From the NCBI GenBank assembly GCA_022561215.1, contig JADFRQ010000005.1:35157-99156 (forward strand): a DNA stretch of 64,000 nt, written 5' to 3'. The notes beneath the pieces were generated by a model that saw only the letters and a list, made by a program, of their open reading frames with translations, had not been told where the DNA came from and ran no database searches. A program made the position numbers and the translations under genes. Of the stretch, positions 44,340-53,325 are shown in pieces. Numbering within the stretch: position 1 is the stretch's first letter; every line of letters begins with the position of its first letter. Source of the DNA: Chloroflexota bacterium. Lineage in GTDB: Bacteria; Chloroflexota; Anaerolineae; Anaerolineales; E44-bin32.

Positions 44340-45245
44340 TTAATCTCTTGTGGTGCCTGGTTCAATCTCTTGCTCTTCGATCTCAAGGATCCAATTATGA
44401 CGTGCATAGGATCCCAAAACACGCATTGAGCTGCAAAAGTCCTCCAGCTCGGAAATTGCAGCCTTAATATCCGCGTGATTGAGCGCACCAATGAAATCAA
44501 GGTAGAACAGATACTCCCAGGGTCTCCCCACCAGGGGGCGCGATTCGATTTTGGTCAGATCAATTCCACGCGTGGCAAAAATACCCAAGGCCTGGTGCAG
44601 TGCTCCGGGACGATGCTGCAGCGTAATTACGATCGAAGTTTTTGACTCTTCTTCAGAACCTTCAGGTTTGCTCGCCAGCGCCAGAAAGCGGGTGAAGTTG
44701 GCGGGATCATCCTCGATACCTTCAGCTAATATTTCCATGCCATATACTTCTGCCGCTCTTCGTGAAGCAATTGCTGCTGCCGATCGCATCCCCTGCTCTT
44801 TAATCCAACGCGCGCTTCCAGCCGTATCTGTAGAGGCAATACTGCGCACATTCTTCATCGCGCTGATAAAACTATCACATTGCGCCAGAGCCTGGGGATG
44901 GGAATATACTTCCCTTAACTGTTCCATATTCACTCCTGGCAACGCCATCAGACAATGGTTAATGCGATGATAGTGTTCTGCAACTATGTATAAGTTATGA
45001 CGTAATAAGAGATCGAAATTCTTGTGAATGCTTCCCGCCAGTGAATTCTCGATGGGTATAAACCCGCGGTCAGATATTCCTTCAACAACCGCCTGAAAGA
45101 CATCGGCAAAGGTTTCACAAGGCAGCGTCTGGATATCGAGACCATAATGAGCTATGGCTGCTGCTTCACTGTACGCGCCGCGCTCACCCTGGAAAGCGAT
45201 CTTGATCACCTCGCGCCTGGCCCCTGATTTACCCATTCGGAGCAT
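44340..45245 (-). CDS. pheA: Prephenate dehydratase
   Basis: 301 residues. The catalytic domain runs from IKIAFQGERGAYSEAAA through GFIPIENSLAGSIHKNFDLLL to the signature NFTRFLALAS. A C-terminal ACT domain follows (SIVITLQHRPGALHQALGIFATRGIDLTKIESRPLVGRPWEYLFYLDFIG), with the E-S-R-P phenylalanine-binding motif. It makes phenylpyruvate and is normally feedback-inhibited by Phe. It is monofunctional here, because chorismate mutase is a separate gene (aroH) at the other end of the operon. Last gene of the aromatic supra-operon. Confidence 0.96.
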   Translation of the reverse strand: MLRMGKSGARREVIKIAFQGERGAYSEAAAIAHYGLDIQTLPCETFADVFQAVVEGISDRGFIPIENSLAGSIHKNFDLLLRHNLYIVAEHYHRINHCLMALPGVNMEQLREVYSHPQALAQCDSFISAMKNVRSIASTDTAGSARWIKEQGMRSAAAIASRRAAEVYGMEILAEGIEDDPANFTRFLALASKPEGSEEESKTSIVITLQHRPGALHQALGIFATRGIDLTKIESRPLVGRPWEYLFYLDFIGALNHADIKAAISELEDFCSSMRVLGSYARHNWILEIEEQEIEPGTTRD

Positions 45246-45332
45246 CTTTCAACTTCTCACCATCCTTCGTTTCACTCCAATCGTTTGTCCGGCGTCGCAT
45301 CGCCCCCGCCAATCGGCGGGATCGTTTTCGCT

Positions 45333-45782
45333 TCACGGCACATCCTCTCCGACCAATATCCCTTTCAAGGCGCGTAGCCCGAGACGATACGAATGCCAAC
45401 CGAAGCCAGTGATCTGACCCACACACACCGAGGAAATAAGTGTACGATGGCGAAACTCCTCGCGTGCAGAAATGTTGGACAGGTGTACTTCCACAACCGG
45501 AATTTCTATCGCTGCCACCGCATCTCTCAGAGCCACGGAAGTATGGCCATAACCACCCGGATTAAGGACCACTCCCTTGGCCCAGTTTCTTGCCTCATGC
45601 AATGCCTCGATCAAGCCGCCCTCATAATTCGATTGTTCCGTACGAACTTCAAACCCATAGGAAGCGCCACTTTCGATAAGGCTTTTGTTCAAGTCGTCCA
45701 GCTGCATGTCTCCGTAGATTGCTGTTTCACGCTCGCCCAGCAAATTCAAATTTGGGCCATGTAGAACCAAAATAGGAATCAT
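45333..45782 (-). CDS. aroQ: 3-dehydroquinate dehydratase, type II
   Basis: 149 residues, normal length. Landmarks are ILVLHGPNLNLLGERETAIYG (catalytic Tyr in this loop), EQSNYEGGLIEALHEA, VVLNPGGYGHTSVALRDAV and EVHLSNISAREEFRHRTLIS. It dehydrates 3-dehydroquinate to 3-dehydroshikimate as a dodecamer. It lies nine bases after aroKB and is read in the same operon. Confidence 0.97.
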   Translation of the reverse strand: MIPILVLHGPNLNLLGERETAIYGDMQLDDLNKSLIESGASYGFEVRTEQSNYEGGLIEALHEARNWAKGVVLNPGGYGHTSVALRDAVAAIEIPVVEVHLSNISAREEFRHRTLISSVCVGQITGFGWHSYRLGLRALKGILVGEDVP

Positions 45783-45791
45783 TGACGCTCC

Positions 45792-47339
45792 TTATTCGAG
45801 AATTTTCTGCACGTCCTCAGGGCTTATTTCAATGCCACTTTTCACCTCTCCTATCGAAATGGGCAGTGAAAATCGCAGGACTCCGGATTGTCGCTTTTTG
45901 TCGAACTGCATGGTTTTGAGCAACCTCGTTCGATCGAGAGAGGGTGGGATTTCAACCGGTAGACCAATTCGTACTAGTATTTTACGCAATCGTTCTTCCA
46001 TACCGCCGTTTGTGTGCCCTAACTCATCACTTATGCGAGATTCGGCGACCATGCCAATCGCAATTGCTTCGCCGTGACGAATTGCAAAATCGGATGCCAT
46101 TTCCACTGCGTGCCCTATCGTGTGGCCGAAGTTAAGGCTCTCGCGGATGCCTGCCTCATAGGGATCCAACTGGATGATCCTTATTTTCACCGCCATCGCC
46201 CTGCGGACAACTTCATCCAAGCTCTGGCCACTAATCAGTTCCCCCGCCTCACAGATCTCGAACAGGATCGGATCGGCGATAACGCCATGTTTAATTACTT
46301 CAGCCAACCCATTTCTCATCTCGATTTCTGGCAGTGTCCGCAGCGTGTCCAAATCCGCCAGCACTGCTTCCGGCGCATGAAAAGAGCCGACCAGGTTTTT
46401 GCCAGCAGCCAAATTGATCCCCGTCTTACCGCCAAGGCTTGAATCCACCATCGCCAGGAGCGAAGTAGGAACGTTCAGCCAGGGTATACCCCGTAGATAG
46501 GTAGCGGCGGCGAATCCAGCCAGATCGCCCACCACCCCTCCCCCCAGGCCAATAATCAGGCTTTTGCGCTCAACTCTTGATTCTGTAAAGTACTCCCAAA
46601 TTTTGGAGGCAGTCTCCAGTGACTTTTGTTTTTCACCGGGCGGGAAACGAAATTCTCCTAGCTTGAAGCCATACTCCTGAAGATTGGCCGTAATCCCTGC
46701 GGCATACGTTTTTCCTACTATTTCATCGGTCACCAATACTATTGGGCCGCGGACGTCCATGCTTTGAATACGTTTTCCAATAGCATTCAAAAGTCCAGAT
46801 CGTGCGCGCACGTCATAACCCGAGCCCATTCCTCGAACGCGGAAGAACCCCAGCAAGATCTCCGCCTCCTGGACAGCATCGGAAGGTGAAAGGTCATCTG
46901 TGTCCAGTTGGTGTTGGAAGCTTTTATAATGCCCCTTTCTGTCTTCGCAGAGCCGCTGAATTTCGCTCTCAAGATCTCCACTCAATAGTGGACGGTCTAC
47001 CCCATCCAGCCGCAAACGTTCGATCAAAGTTGCAACCGAAGCGCCCAGACAAAGCACCAGACCGGCATCATCGACTCTCGACCGATTTGCCCGAGTCAAC
47101 AGCGCTCCACCGCCAAGCGCTACGACCCCTGATCCATTAACGAGCGTTTCCTGGAGAACCTGAGTCTCACGCTTGCGGAACCCTTGCTCGCCGTCTGTGG
47201 CGAAAATAGCGGATATTTCCGCCCCCGCCTGGCGCGTTATCTCCTCATCAAGATCGTAGAAATTCAGGGATAGGGATTCCGCCAACCTCCGACCGACGCT
47301 CGATTTACCTGAGCCGGGCGGGCCGTACAGGAAGATCAT
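45792..47339 (-). CDS. aroKB: Fused shikimate kinase / 3-dehydroquinate synthase
   Basis: About 515 residues in one frame. Residues 1-170 are shikimate kinase: P-loop FLYGPPGSGKSSVGRRLAE, DLDEEITRQAG, GFRKRETQVLQ and ALGGGALL. Residues about 185-515 are 3-dehydroquinate synthase: IIGLGGGVVGDLAGFAAATYLRGIPWLNVPTSLLAMVDSSLGGKTGINL, LAEVIKHGVI, SLNFGHTIGHAVEMAS and IRHGEAIAIGMV. The first DHQ-synthase Rossmann part is shortish but complete. The two activities are non-consecutive steps, so the fusion does not channel directly. The start is put at ATG 47339; a longer form overlapping aroC by 11 bases is possible. Confidence 0.94.
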   Translation of the reverse strand: MIFLYGPPGSGKSSVGRRLAESLSLNFYDLDEEITRQAGAEISAIFATDGEQGFRKRETQVLQETLVNGSGVVALGGGALLTRANRSRVDDAGLVLCLGASVATLIERLRLDGVDRPLLSGDLESEIQRLCEDRKGHYKSFQHQLDTDDLSPSDAVQEAEILLGFFRVRGMGSGYDVRARSGLLNAIGKRIQSMDVRGPIVLVTDEIVGKTYAAGITANLQEYGFKLGEFRFPPGEKQKSLETASKIWEYFTESRVERKSLIIGLGGGVVGDLAGFAAATYLRGIPWLNVPTSLLAMVDSSLGGKTGINLAAGKNLVGSFHAPEAVLADLDTLRTLPEIEMRNGLAEVIKHGVIADPILFEICEAGELISGQSLDEVVRRAMAVKIRIIQLDPYEAGIRESLNFGHTIGHAVEMASDFAIRHGEAIAIGMVAESRISDELGHTNGGMEERLRKILVRIGLPVEIPPSLDRTRLLKTMQFDKKRQSGVLRFSLPISIGEVKSGIEISPEDVQKILE

Positions 47340-47349
47340 CTTCCCCACT

Positions 47350-48531
47350 TTACCCCTCAACCTCCGACCAATATTGGCGCGGCGACTCGTCCATGACTAA
47401 ATCTGAAAGTCGTGCCTGTCGCAGGCTCGCGAATCTTGTTTTCATCTCCTCCATCGTGTCTCCCCCCAGCTTCTCCAACAATGCCTTCGCCAATTCAATG
47501 GCTACAACAGCTTCAATTATGGGAACCGCACGCGGGACGGGGCAGAAATCAGACCTTTCGTATTGCGTGGGCACCTGCTCGCGTTTCAGCAGGTCCACCG
47601 TCGGTTGCGGCGTCAGCGTCGTGGCGATCGGCTTCATCGCCGCCCGGATCAGCAACGGGTTCCCGTTGGTGATGCCGCCCTCAAGGCCGCCTGCCCGATT
47701 GGTGGGCCGCACGATATCATCGCCGCTTAATCGGATGGCATCCTGTATCTCCGTCCCTGGTAGTTTTGTATTTTCAAATGCCGATCCGAACTCAATTCCC
47801 TTAATTGCTTGCACCCCAAGCACCACGGCTCCCAGGCGCGAATCCAAACGACGATCCCAATGTACGTGGGAACCAAGCCCGGGAGGTAACCCTGTGGCAA
47901 AAACTTCGATGGTGCCGCCCAAAGTGTTCCTGTCACGGATAACCTTTTTGATGCGTGCAATCATCAATTGGGCTGCATCTTCATCGGGTGATCGCACCTC
48001 ATTCGTCTCCGCAATTCGGCTGCGCTCGGCCAGATCAACCCCTTGTACAGGTGCGCTAATATCAGCAATCGAACGCACATACCCCCCAATCACGATCGCA
48101 AATTGAGCTAGAAAATGGCGGCACAATGCCCCCACTGCCACTCTGGCCGCGGTTTCGCGCGCCGAGGCACGTTCGAGAGAGAAACGCAGATCCCGATAGC
48201 CGTATTTAATCGCCGCGGTTAAATCCGCATGACCGGGTCTGGGAATAGTGAGCGGAGCATGCTCTTTTCCCACCCAGTTTCGATGATCATCGTTTTCAAT
48301 TTGAATGGCCACAGGCGCACCTGTCGTCATATTTGCCAGAACACCACCTACGATCCTGACTTTATCCCGTTCCATCTTCATTCTCGGTCCTGCGCCATAG
48401 CCGCGACGCCGGCGAAGCAACTGCTCGTCGATTAAGCCCTGATGAATCTCCAGGCCCGCAGGCAATCCTTCAATTATGGTCGTCAAACGGGGTCCATGGG
48501 ATTCGCCGGCAGTCAGATATCGCAGTGGCAT
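47350..48531 (-). CDS. aroC: Chorismate synthase
   Basis: 393 residues from the ATG at 48531, with GGAGGAG at good spacing and the family start MPLRYLTAGESHGPRLTTIIEG. Further motifs are RRRGYGAGPRMKMERD, RPGHADLTAAIKYGYRDLRFSLERASARETAARVAVGAL and GGLEGGITNGNPLLIRAAMKPI. It makes chorismate from EPSP and needs reduced FMN. It begins two bases after the aroE stop. Confidence 0.97.
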   Translation of the reverse strand: MPLRYLTAGESHGPRLTTIIEGLPAGLEIHQGLIDEQLLRRRRGYGAGPRMKMERDKVRIVGGVLANMTTGAPVAIQIENDDHRNWVGKEHAPLTIPRPGHADLTAAIKYGYRDLRFSLERASARETAARVAVGALCRHFLAQFAIVIGGYVRSIADISAPVQGVDLAERSRIAETNEVRSPDEDAAQLMIARIKKVIRDRNTLGGTIEVFATGLPPGLGSHVHWDRRLDSRLGAVVLGVQAIKGIEFGSAFENTKLPGTEIQDAIRLSGDDIVRPTNRAGGLEGGITNGNPLLIRAAMKPIATTLTPQPTVDLLKREQVPTQYERSDFCPVPRAVPIIEAVVAIELAKALLEKLGGDTMEEMKTRFASLRQARLSDLVMDESPRQYWSEVEG

Positions 48532-48533
48532 GA

Positions 48534-49418
48534 TCAAACTCCTCCTGATCGGTTGGTTTGGGCGGATGTGCTTAATGCTGAATGGCGCATGGCGGCTTTT
48601 AGCGGCTGAAGGCCTGTCCACAGCTCAAAAGCTAAGGCTGCCTGTTCGATTAACATTCCGATTCCTGTCGTGGCCTGCAGACCATTCGCCCGCGCTGCAC
48701 GCACGAAGGCTGTCTCCCGAGGGGTATTAACAAGATCATAAATTGCCGCATTGACGGGGAGCGCAAGCTCGACTGGCCATGGGGAAGCATCCAATGCAGG
48801 CGCCATCCCCAATGGGGTAGCGTTCACGATCAAGTTAATTTCAGGCAGGATCGGTTCAATTTCACCGATCTCGAATGGTATCGGCGAAACAGCAGAATGG
48901 CACTGTGCGCCGATCGAATTCGCCAACGCGGTCGCCTGGTTCAGGCGACGGGATGTTACCCATACACTCCACTTTGTCGTGCACAATGCGTAAGCCACAG
49001 CCCGTGCTGCGCCGCCGGCCCCGAGAATCAAGGCTCCACCAATCGAGGGCGAAAGCACGGCTGATAAATCGCGCAGAAATCCCTCCATATCGGTGTTATC
49101 CCCAATCAAGCCACCGTCCTTACGATAAATGGTATTTACCGCACCAATGGCTTCGGCCACAGGAGTTAAGTGGTCAAGCAGAGCCACAACCGTCTGTTTG
49201 TGCGGTTGGGTCACGTTAAGTCCATCGATTTTGCCCGCGCGAACTTCGTCCAATAGAGCGTTTACCTTTTGCTCACCTGCAGGATGGGGGGGAATGGGGT
49301 GGAGCAAGTATTCTCCCTCAAGATCACTCGATTGCAGCGCGGCAGCATGGATTACGGGGGATAAACTGTATTCCAATGGCCATCCGATGAGGCCGAGAAC
49401 GTATCGTTTGCCGCTCAT
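48534..49418 (-). CDS. aroE: Shikimate dehydrogenase
   Basis: 294 residues. Landmarks are LIGWPLEYSLSPVIHAAAL (shikimate-binding S-x-S), LNVTQPHKQTVV (catalytic Lys), GDNTDMEGFLRDL (catalytic Asp), the NADP motif LILGAGGAARAVAYAL and NATPLGMAP. It reduces 3-dehydroshikimate with NADPH. The ATG at 49418 overlaps the aroA stop as ATGA, so translation is coupled. Confidence 0.96.
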   Translation of the reverse strand: MSGKRYVLGLIGWPLEYSLSPVIHAAALQSSDLEGEYLLHPIPPHPAGEQKVNALLDEVRAGKIDGLNVTQPHKQTVVALLDHLTPVAEAIGAVNTIYRKDGGLIGDNTDMEGFLRDLSAVLSPSIGGALILGAGGAARAVAYALCTTKWSVWVTSRRLNQATALANSIGAQCHSAVSPIPFEIGEIEPILPEINLIVNATPLGMAPALDASPWPVELALPVNAAIYDLVNTPRETAFVRAARANGLQATTGIGMLIEQAALAFELWTGLQPLKAAMRHSALSTSAQTNRSGGV

Positions 49419-50731
49419 ACCAATACCTGCGCACCCAATTCTTCAAGATGTCTTGAAAACTCGGGGAAGGATTGGTCGATGATTTCTGCGTCTTCTAGGA
49501 GTATGGGTTCATCGGCTATCAGACTTGCAATACAAAACGCCATCCCCAAGCGATGATCTCCGTGACTCTTTACGCTCACACCCCCCTTCAACTTGCGTCT
49601 CCCACGAATCCGAAATCCATCCGGCATTTCTTCAATATCCACCCCAATTCCTTTGAGTTCCTTGCTTAAAACGGCGATGCGATCGGATTCTTTGAAGCGC
49701 AGTTCTTCTGCGTCGGCAACGACGCTGAGGCCATCGGCCATCGCGGCAACAATTGCAAAAATCGGGAACTCATCGATCATACGCACAACCAAAGGGCCAT
49801 CTATTCGTGTCCCATGCAACTTTGACGCTTGCACCCTTAGGTCACCAATCGGCTCCCCGTAGGATTCACCCGTAATCTGGCTGTCAATAGCCGCCCCCAT
49901 GGCAATCAGTGCGTCGATCAGACCAGTTCGTGTGGGGTTGAGCCCGATATCGCGGATTACAATATCTGATCGGGGGATGAGCAGCGCCGCACAGATAAGA
50001 AAAGCTCCTGAAGAAAAATCGCCGGGCAACCGCAATCGAAGTGGCCTCATTGGCCCTGCAGGCGGGTCGAGCGTAACGCGAAGATTGTTGGCATCGCGCA
50101 TTATGCCTACGCCCATAGCCTTCAACAAACGTTCGCTATGATCCCTTGACGGCCCTGGTTCCTTAATGGTTGTAGTCCCATCCGCGCCGAGCGCAGCGAA
50201 CAGTATGGCCGATTTGACCTGAGCGCTGGCCACGGGAAGGGTGATGGAAATAGCGTCCAGGGGCACACCATTTGGGCGTCGAGACAGGCTGAGTGGTGCA
50301 GTACCGCCTCGAGCCGCCTCAATCGGAACGCCCATCGCCTGTAACGGTTTCACAATTCTGTCCATGGGGCGAGTGCGCAAGCCTGGCGACCCATCCAGCA
50401 CACAAGGCACATTCGCTCCAGCAAGAGCACCGGCTAACAATCGCAGCGTTGTGCCTGAGTTCCCACAATGCAGGGCTTCCCCGGGCGGCCGCAATCCTCC
50501 TGGGCCTTTGCCCTGAAGCAGCAGTACGTCTTTCTCCAATTCCCATTCCACACCTAAAGCCGCAAGTGCATCCAACATCGCGCGTGTGACGCCTGCATCG
50601 AGGAAATTCTCAATGCGACTTTCGCCCTCCGCCAAGGCGGCAAGCAGAGCCACCCGATGGGACAATGATTTATCCCCAGCAAGCCTGCACTCACCCCTAA
50701 GCGGCGCACTGGTTCGAAGGTTCAAACTCAT
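49415..50731 (-). CDS. aroA: 3-phosphoshikimate 1-carboxyvinyltransferase (EPSP synthase)
   Basis: 438 residues. Motifs are GDKSLSHRVALLAALAEG, LHCGNSGTTLRLLAGALAG (class-defining LxCGNSGT), DGSPGLRTRPMDRI, VASAQVKSAILFAAL, DEFPIFAIVAAMADG, LRFKESDRIAVLSKEL and HGDHRLGMAFCIASLIAD. It transfers enolpyruvate from PEP to shikimate-3-phosphate. Overlaps both neighbours (tyrA upstream and aroE downstream) by four bases each as ATGA. Confidence 0.96.
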   Translation of the reverse strand: MSLNLRTSAPLRGECRLAGDKSLSHRVALLAALAEGESRIENFLDAGVTRAMLDALAALGVEWELEKDVLLLQGKGPGGLRPPGEALHCGNSGTTLRLLAGALAGANVPCVLDGSPGLRTRPMDRIVKPLQAMGVPIEAARGGTAPLSLSRRPNGVPLDAISITLPVASAQVKSAILFAALGADGTTTIKEPGPSRDHSERLLKAMGVGIMRDANNLRVTLDPPAGPMRPLRLRLPGDFSSGAFLICAALLIPRSDIVIRDIGLNPTRTGLIDALIAMGAAIDSQITGESYGEPIGDLRVQASKLHGTRIDGPLVVRMIDEFPIFAIVAAMADGLSVVADAEELRFKESDRIAVLSKELKGIGVDIEEMPDGFRIRGRRKLKGGVSVKSHGDHRLGMAFCIASLIADEPILLEDAEIIDQSFPEFSRHLEELGAQVLV

Positions 50732-51594
50732 CTTTCCTCGCTATTTTGAAAGATTCTGCGCTGACGGTTGAGTGAACTCTCAAATTTATTTACCAATTGC
50801 TGGGGGTCCCCAACTTTGATCAACCTTTCAAGATTTTCAAGTTTGCTGATAAACCTCCTGATAGCCACAAACACATGATCCTGGTTGGTGAGGAATATGT
50901 CGCGCATCATTTCAGGGTTACTCGCTGCCATACGGGTTGCACTCTTAAAGCTTGGACCGATCAGGGGGGCAGCCTCGAGGGGAGTTGCGTTTGCCAGTGC
51001 AACGGAGAGCAAGTAAGGGAGATGGCTCGTCGCCGCAACCCACTCATCGTGGATATCAGATTCTATCCACAGCGGCCTGGCGCCAATCACCTGAATCACC
51101 TCTTCCACAAGCACACGGGCGCGCGCGCTTGTCCTGGGCAGGGCGCTGAGGGCAAATGGCGCCCCAATAAATAAGTCCTTACTGGCATTTTTCAAGCCAG
51201 ATTTTTCTTTTCCACACATCGGATGCCCGCCAACGGGATCAAGGTAATGGGGCAATTCGCGCATGGCTTGAAGGATCTTGCCCTTGGTGGAGCCGAGATC
51301 CATAATCACGGCCGGCTCCCGAAGGAATTCGGAAATCGTGGGGAGCAATTGCAAGATCGTACGCGCAGGCGTCGCCAAAACGATTAAATCGGCTTGGGGG
51401 AGAATGGTTTCGATGTTTGCATCGGCAGCATCAACCACATCCTTCTCCCGCGCCACCTTTAACACCTCCTGGTCAAGATCGCAGCCCAAAAGACTTTTGC
51501 AATGACCGCGCAGTGCCAAGGCCAGGGATCCTCCCATCAACCCCAATCCGACAATAGCGACAGTACATTCACGCAATTGTTTCGCCGCGCTCAT
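50728..51594 (-). CDS. tyrA: Prephenate dehydrogenase
   Basis: About 288 residues from the ATG at 51594, two bases after the aroF stop and with GGGAGC upstream. The NAD motif is VAIVGLGLMGGSLALALRG. Next come DLGSTKGKI and the prephenate-binding VGGHPMCGKEKSGLKNASKDLF, with VTATSHLPYLLSVALA-like VAATSHLPYLLSVALAN. No C-terminal ACT domain, so feedback control by Tyr is not evident in the protein. Converts prephenate to 4-hydroxyphenylpyruvate. Confidence 0.95.
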   Translation of the reverse strand: MSAAKQLRECTVAIVGLGLMGGSLALALRGHCKSLLGCDLDQEVLKVAREKDVVDAADANIETILPQADLIVLATPARTILQLLPTISEFLREPAVIMDLGSTKGKILQAMRELPHYLDPVGGHPMCGKEKSGLKNASKDLFIGAPFALSALPRTSARARVLVEEVIQVIGARPLWIESDIHDEWVAATSHLPYLLSVALANATPLEAAPLIGPSFKSATRMAASNPEMMRDIFLTNQDHVFVAIRRFISKLENLERLIKVGDPQQLVNKFESSLNRQRRIFQNSEER

Positions 51595-51596
51595 TT

Positions 51597-52658
51597 TCAG
51601 CTCCCGGGCCTCGAAGCTGGGTTGATAAGTGGCTCTGGTGATCTCAAAAGAGGCCGCTGCACTGCGTCGCATATGGCCCTAATCTGGTCCATCAATTCTG
51701 CAAAACGCTCCGGTTTGAGCGACTGGGCACCATCCGACAATGCCTCATTCGGATGCGCATGCACTTCAATCATTAATCCATCTGCGCCTGCCGCTACACC
51801 CGCACGCGCAATGGCAGCGACATATTCCCAGTGTCCTGTGCTGTGACTCGGATCGAGGATCACTGGAAGATGGGTCTGGTTCTTAAGCACGGGTATCGCG
51901 TTAATATCGGTTGTGTTGCGTGTCGAAGATTCGAAAGTTCTAATCCCCCGTTCGCATAACATGATTTTTTGATTATTATGAGAGAGGATGTATTCCGCGG
52001 CCATGAGCAGTTCATCAATTGTGGCACTGATTCCACGCTTCAGTAAGACCGGCCGATTGCTTTTCCCAACCGCATGCAGCAATGCATAGTTCTGCATGTT
52101 GCGCGCCCCCACCTGAAGCACATCGGCATAACGCGAGACCAGCTCGACCTTGTCTGGCTCCATCACCTCGGTGACGATGGGCAAGCCGGTTACCTCGCGC
52201 GCTTCTGCCAACAATTCAAGTCCTTCCTCGCCCATTCCCTGGAAAGAGTAAGGGGAAGTGCGCGGCTTGTAGGCACCGCCACGCAGCATATTGGCCCCGG
52301 CTTCACGCACTGCATGTGCAGTTTCCAGGAGTTGACCGCGGTCTTCTACCGAACAGGGGCCGGCAATGACGAGCACCTTACCATCACCGATTGACATTCC
52401 ATTTACCGGGAAGATTGTGTCTTCCACACGGAATTCCCGAGAGGCCAGTTTATAGGGTCGAGATATTGGCACCAATCGGTCCACACCGTTTTGCCTTAGC
52501 ATTTGATCCGTTTGGATTTTGCGAATATCACCCACCACGCCGATTACAGTTCGCTCCACCCCTTGTGAAAGATGGGCCTGCAGCCCTGAGTCCTTCACGC
52601 GCGAGATCACAGCCTGGATATCCTCCTTGGTGGCATTCGCTTTCATCACAATCATCAT
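51597..52658 (-). CDS. aroF: DAHP synthase (AroA-beta/AroG type with ferredoxin-like domain)
   Basis: 353 residues. An N-terminal ferredoxin-like regulatory domain of about 70 residues ([18 protein letters not shown] ... [11 protein letters not shown]) precedes the barrel [80 protein letters not shown] and [11 protein letters not shown]. This is the type I-beta DAHP synthase, first step of the shikimate pathway, from PEP and erythrose-4-phosphate. The added N-terminal domain commonly gives inhibition by Tyr or Phe. Confidence 0.96.
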   Translation of the reverse strand: MMIVMKANATKEDIQAVISRVKDSGLQAHLSQGVERTVIGVVGDIRKIQTDQMLRQNGVDRLVPISRPYKLASREFRVEDTIFPVNGMSIGDGKVLVIAGPCSVEDRGQLLETAHAVREAGANMLRGGAYKPRTSPYSFQGMGEEGLELLAEAREVTGLPIVTEVMEPDKVELVSRYADVLQVGARNMQNYALLHAVGKSNRPVLLKRGISATIDELLMAAEYILSHNNQKIMLCERGIRTFESSTRNTTDINAIPVLKNQTHLPVILDPSHSTGHWEYVAAIARAGVAAGADGLMIEVHAHPNEALSDGAQSLKPERFAELMDQIRAICDAVQRPLLRSPEPLINPASRPGS

Positions 52659-52690
52659 ATTGTTCTCCCTTTCAAAATTTGGCGGTTGTC

Positions 52691-52714
52691 GATAGAAAAC
52701 GCTCCGTTTCTATC
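52691..52714 (-). promoter_or_regulatory. Intra-operon hairpin between aroH and aroF
   Basis: GATAGAAA (52691-52698) and TTTCTATC (52707-52714) form a perfect 8-bp stem with an 8-base loop in the 103-base aroH-aroF gap. There is no T-run, so it is more likely a processing or stability element than a terminator. Confidence 0.45.
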
Positions 52715-52761
52715 AAATTTTACTGGCAACATCCTGGTTATCATTTGACCTTTATCTTGCT

Positions 52762-53142
52762 TTATTTATCGTTTCGATCCTGCGTGGGATCTGGTCTCAG
52801 ATTAGAGGTCCCTCGCAAATAAATATGAGTCATTGAATCCTGGGGCTGGTCCGTGTTCCAGTGCAAAAGCACCCGGACAACATGAGGCATGCTGCCAACT
52901 ACAGACATTTCCTGGAAGCAGAGCAAGGGCACGTGGCTCCAGCCCATCGCCCTGGCAGCCTGGGCTGGATAGGCAGAATGCAAATCCGGCGTGGCGGTAA
53001 AGAGCACGCTGGCTAAGTCATCCGGCTTCAGGGTCGGATTCGCGTCCAGGATTGCCGTGAGCAGCTCTTGCGTGGCCTGGAATACCTCATCGGGTTCATC
53101 GGCAGAAATATTTACGGCACCCCGGATTCCTCGGATTGGCAT
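52762..53142 (-). CDS. aroH: Chorismate mutase, AroH type
   Basis: 126 residues. The active-site residues fall at the Bacillus subtilis AroH positions: Arg7 in MPIRGIRGA, Cys75 and Glu78 in LLCFQEMSV, Arg90 in PHVVRVLLHW and Tyr108 in THIYLRG. This is the trimeric pseudo-alpha/beta-barrel chorismate mutase. It rearranges chorismate to prephenate, supplying both pheA and tyrA further down the operon. It is the first enzyme gene after the attenuator and has AGGAGG before its ATG at 53142. Confidence 0.97.
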   Translation of the reverse strand: MPIRGIRGAVNISADEPDEVFQATQELLTAILDANPTLKPDDLASVLFTATPDLHSAYPAQAARAMGWSHVPLLCFQEMSVVGSMPHVVRVLLHWNTDQPQDSMTHIYLRGTSNLRPDPTQDRNDK

Positions 53143-53162
53143 CGCAACTTCCTCCTAGCCTT

Positions 53163-53193
53163 AAAACGAAAAGAGCGAGGCCGATGGCCTCGC
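53163..53193 (-). terminator. Attenuator terminator of the aromatic operon
   Basis: GCGAGGCC (53193-53186) and GGCCTCGC (53182-53175) form a perfect 8-bp GC-rich stem with a 3-base loop, followed by TCTTTTCGTTTT. It lies between the leader peptide and aroH, about 20 bases before the aroH ribosome site. Confidence 0.85.
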
Positions 53194-53225
53194 GTCTGAT
53201 GAAAACTAAGCATTACTACAAGCGC

Positions 53226-53312
53226 TTAAACGACTCCTTCGGCCACCAGTGGAATGGTGCCCCAATAAAAATAGTAGCTAAAGTAAGCGCGCTTGCTTTG
53301 ATGTTTGTTCAT
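53226..53312 (-). CDS. Aromatic-operon leader peptide, 28 aa, Tyr/Phe/Trp-rich
   Basis: ATG at 53312, TAA at 53226-53228. Residues 9-18 read AYFSYYFYWG: four Tyr, two Phe and one Trp within eight consecutive codons. Immediately after the Trp codon come three mutually exclusive RNA segments: GGCACCA (53261-53255) can pair with TGGTGGCC (53248-53241, one bulge), which can instead pair with GGCCATC (53189-53183) in the 5' arm of the terminator. A ribosome stalled on the aromatic codons would cover the first segment and favour antitermination. The promoter places the 5' end only about 8 bases before the ATG, so it may be almost leaderless. Confidence 0.85.
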   Translation of the reverse strand: MNKHQSKRAYFSYYFYWGTIPLVAEGVV

Positions 53313-53325
53313 TTTAATTTTGTGA

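Noticed and set aside
45229..45426. 65-aa minus-strand ORF between pheA and aroQ
   Set aside because: It overlaps both genes in another frame and is rich in Arg from frame-shadow composition.
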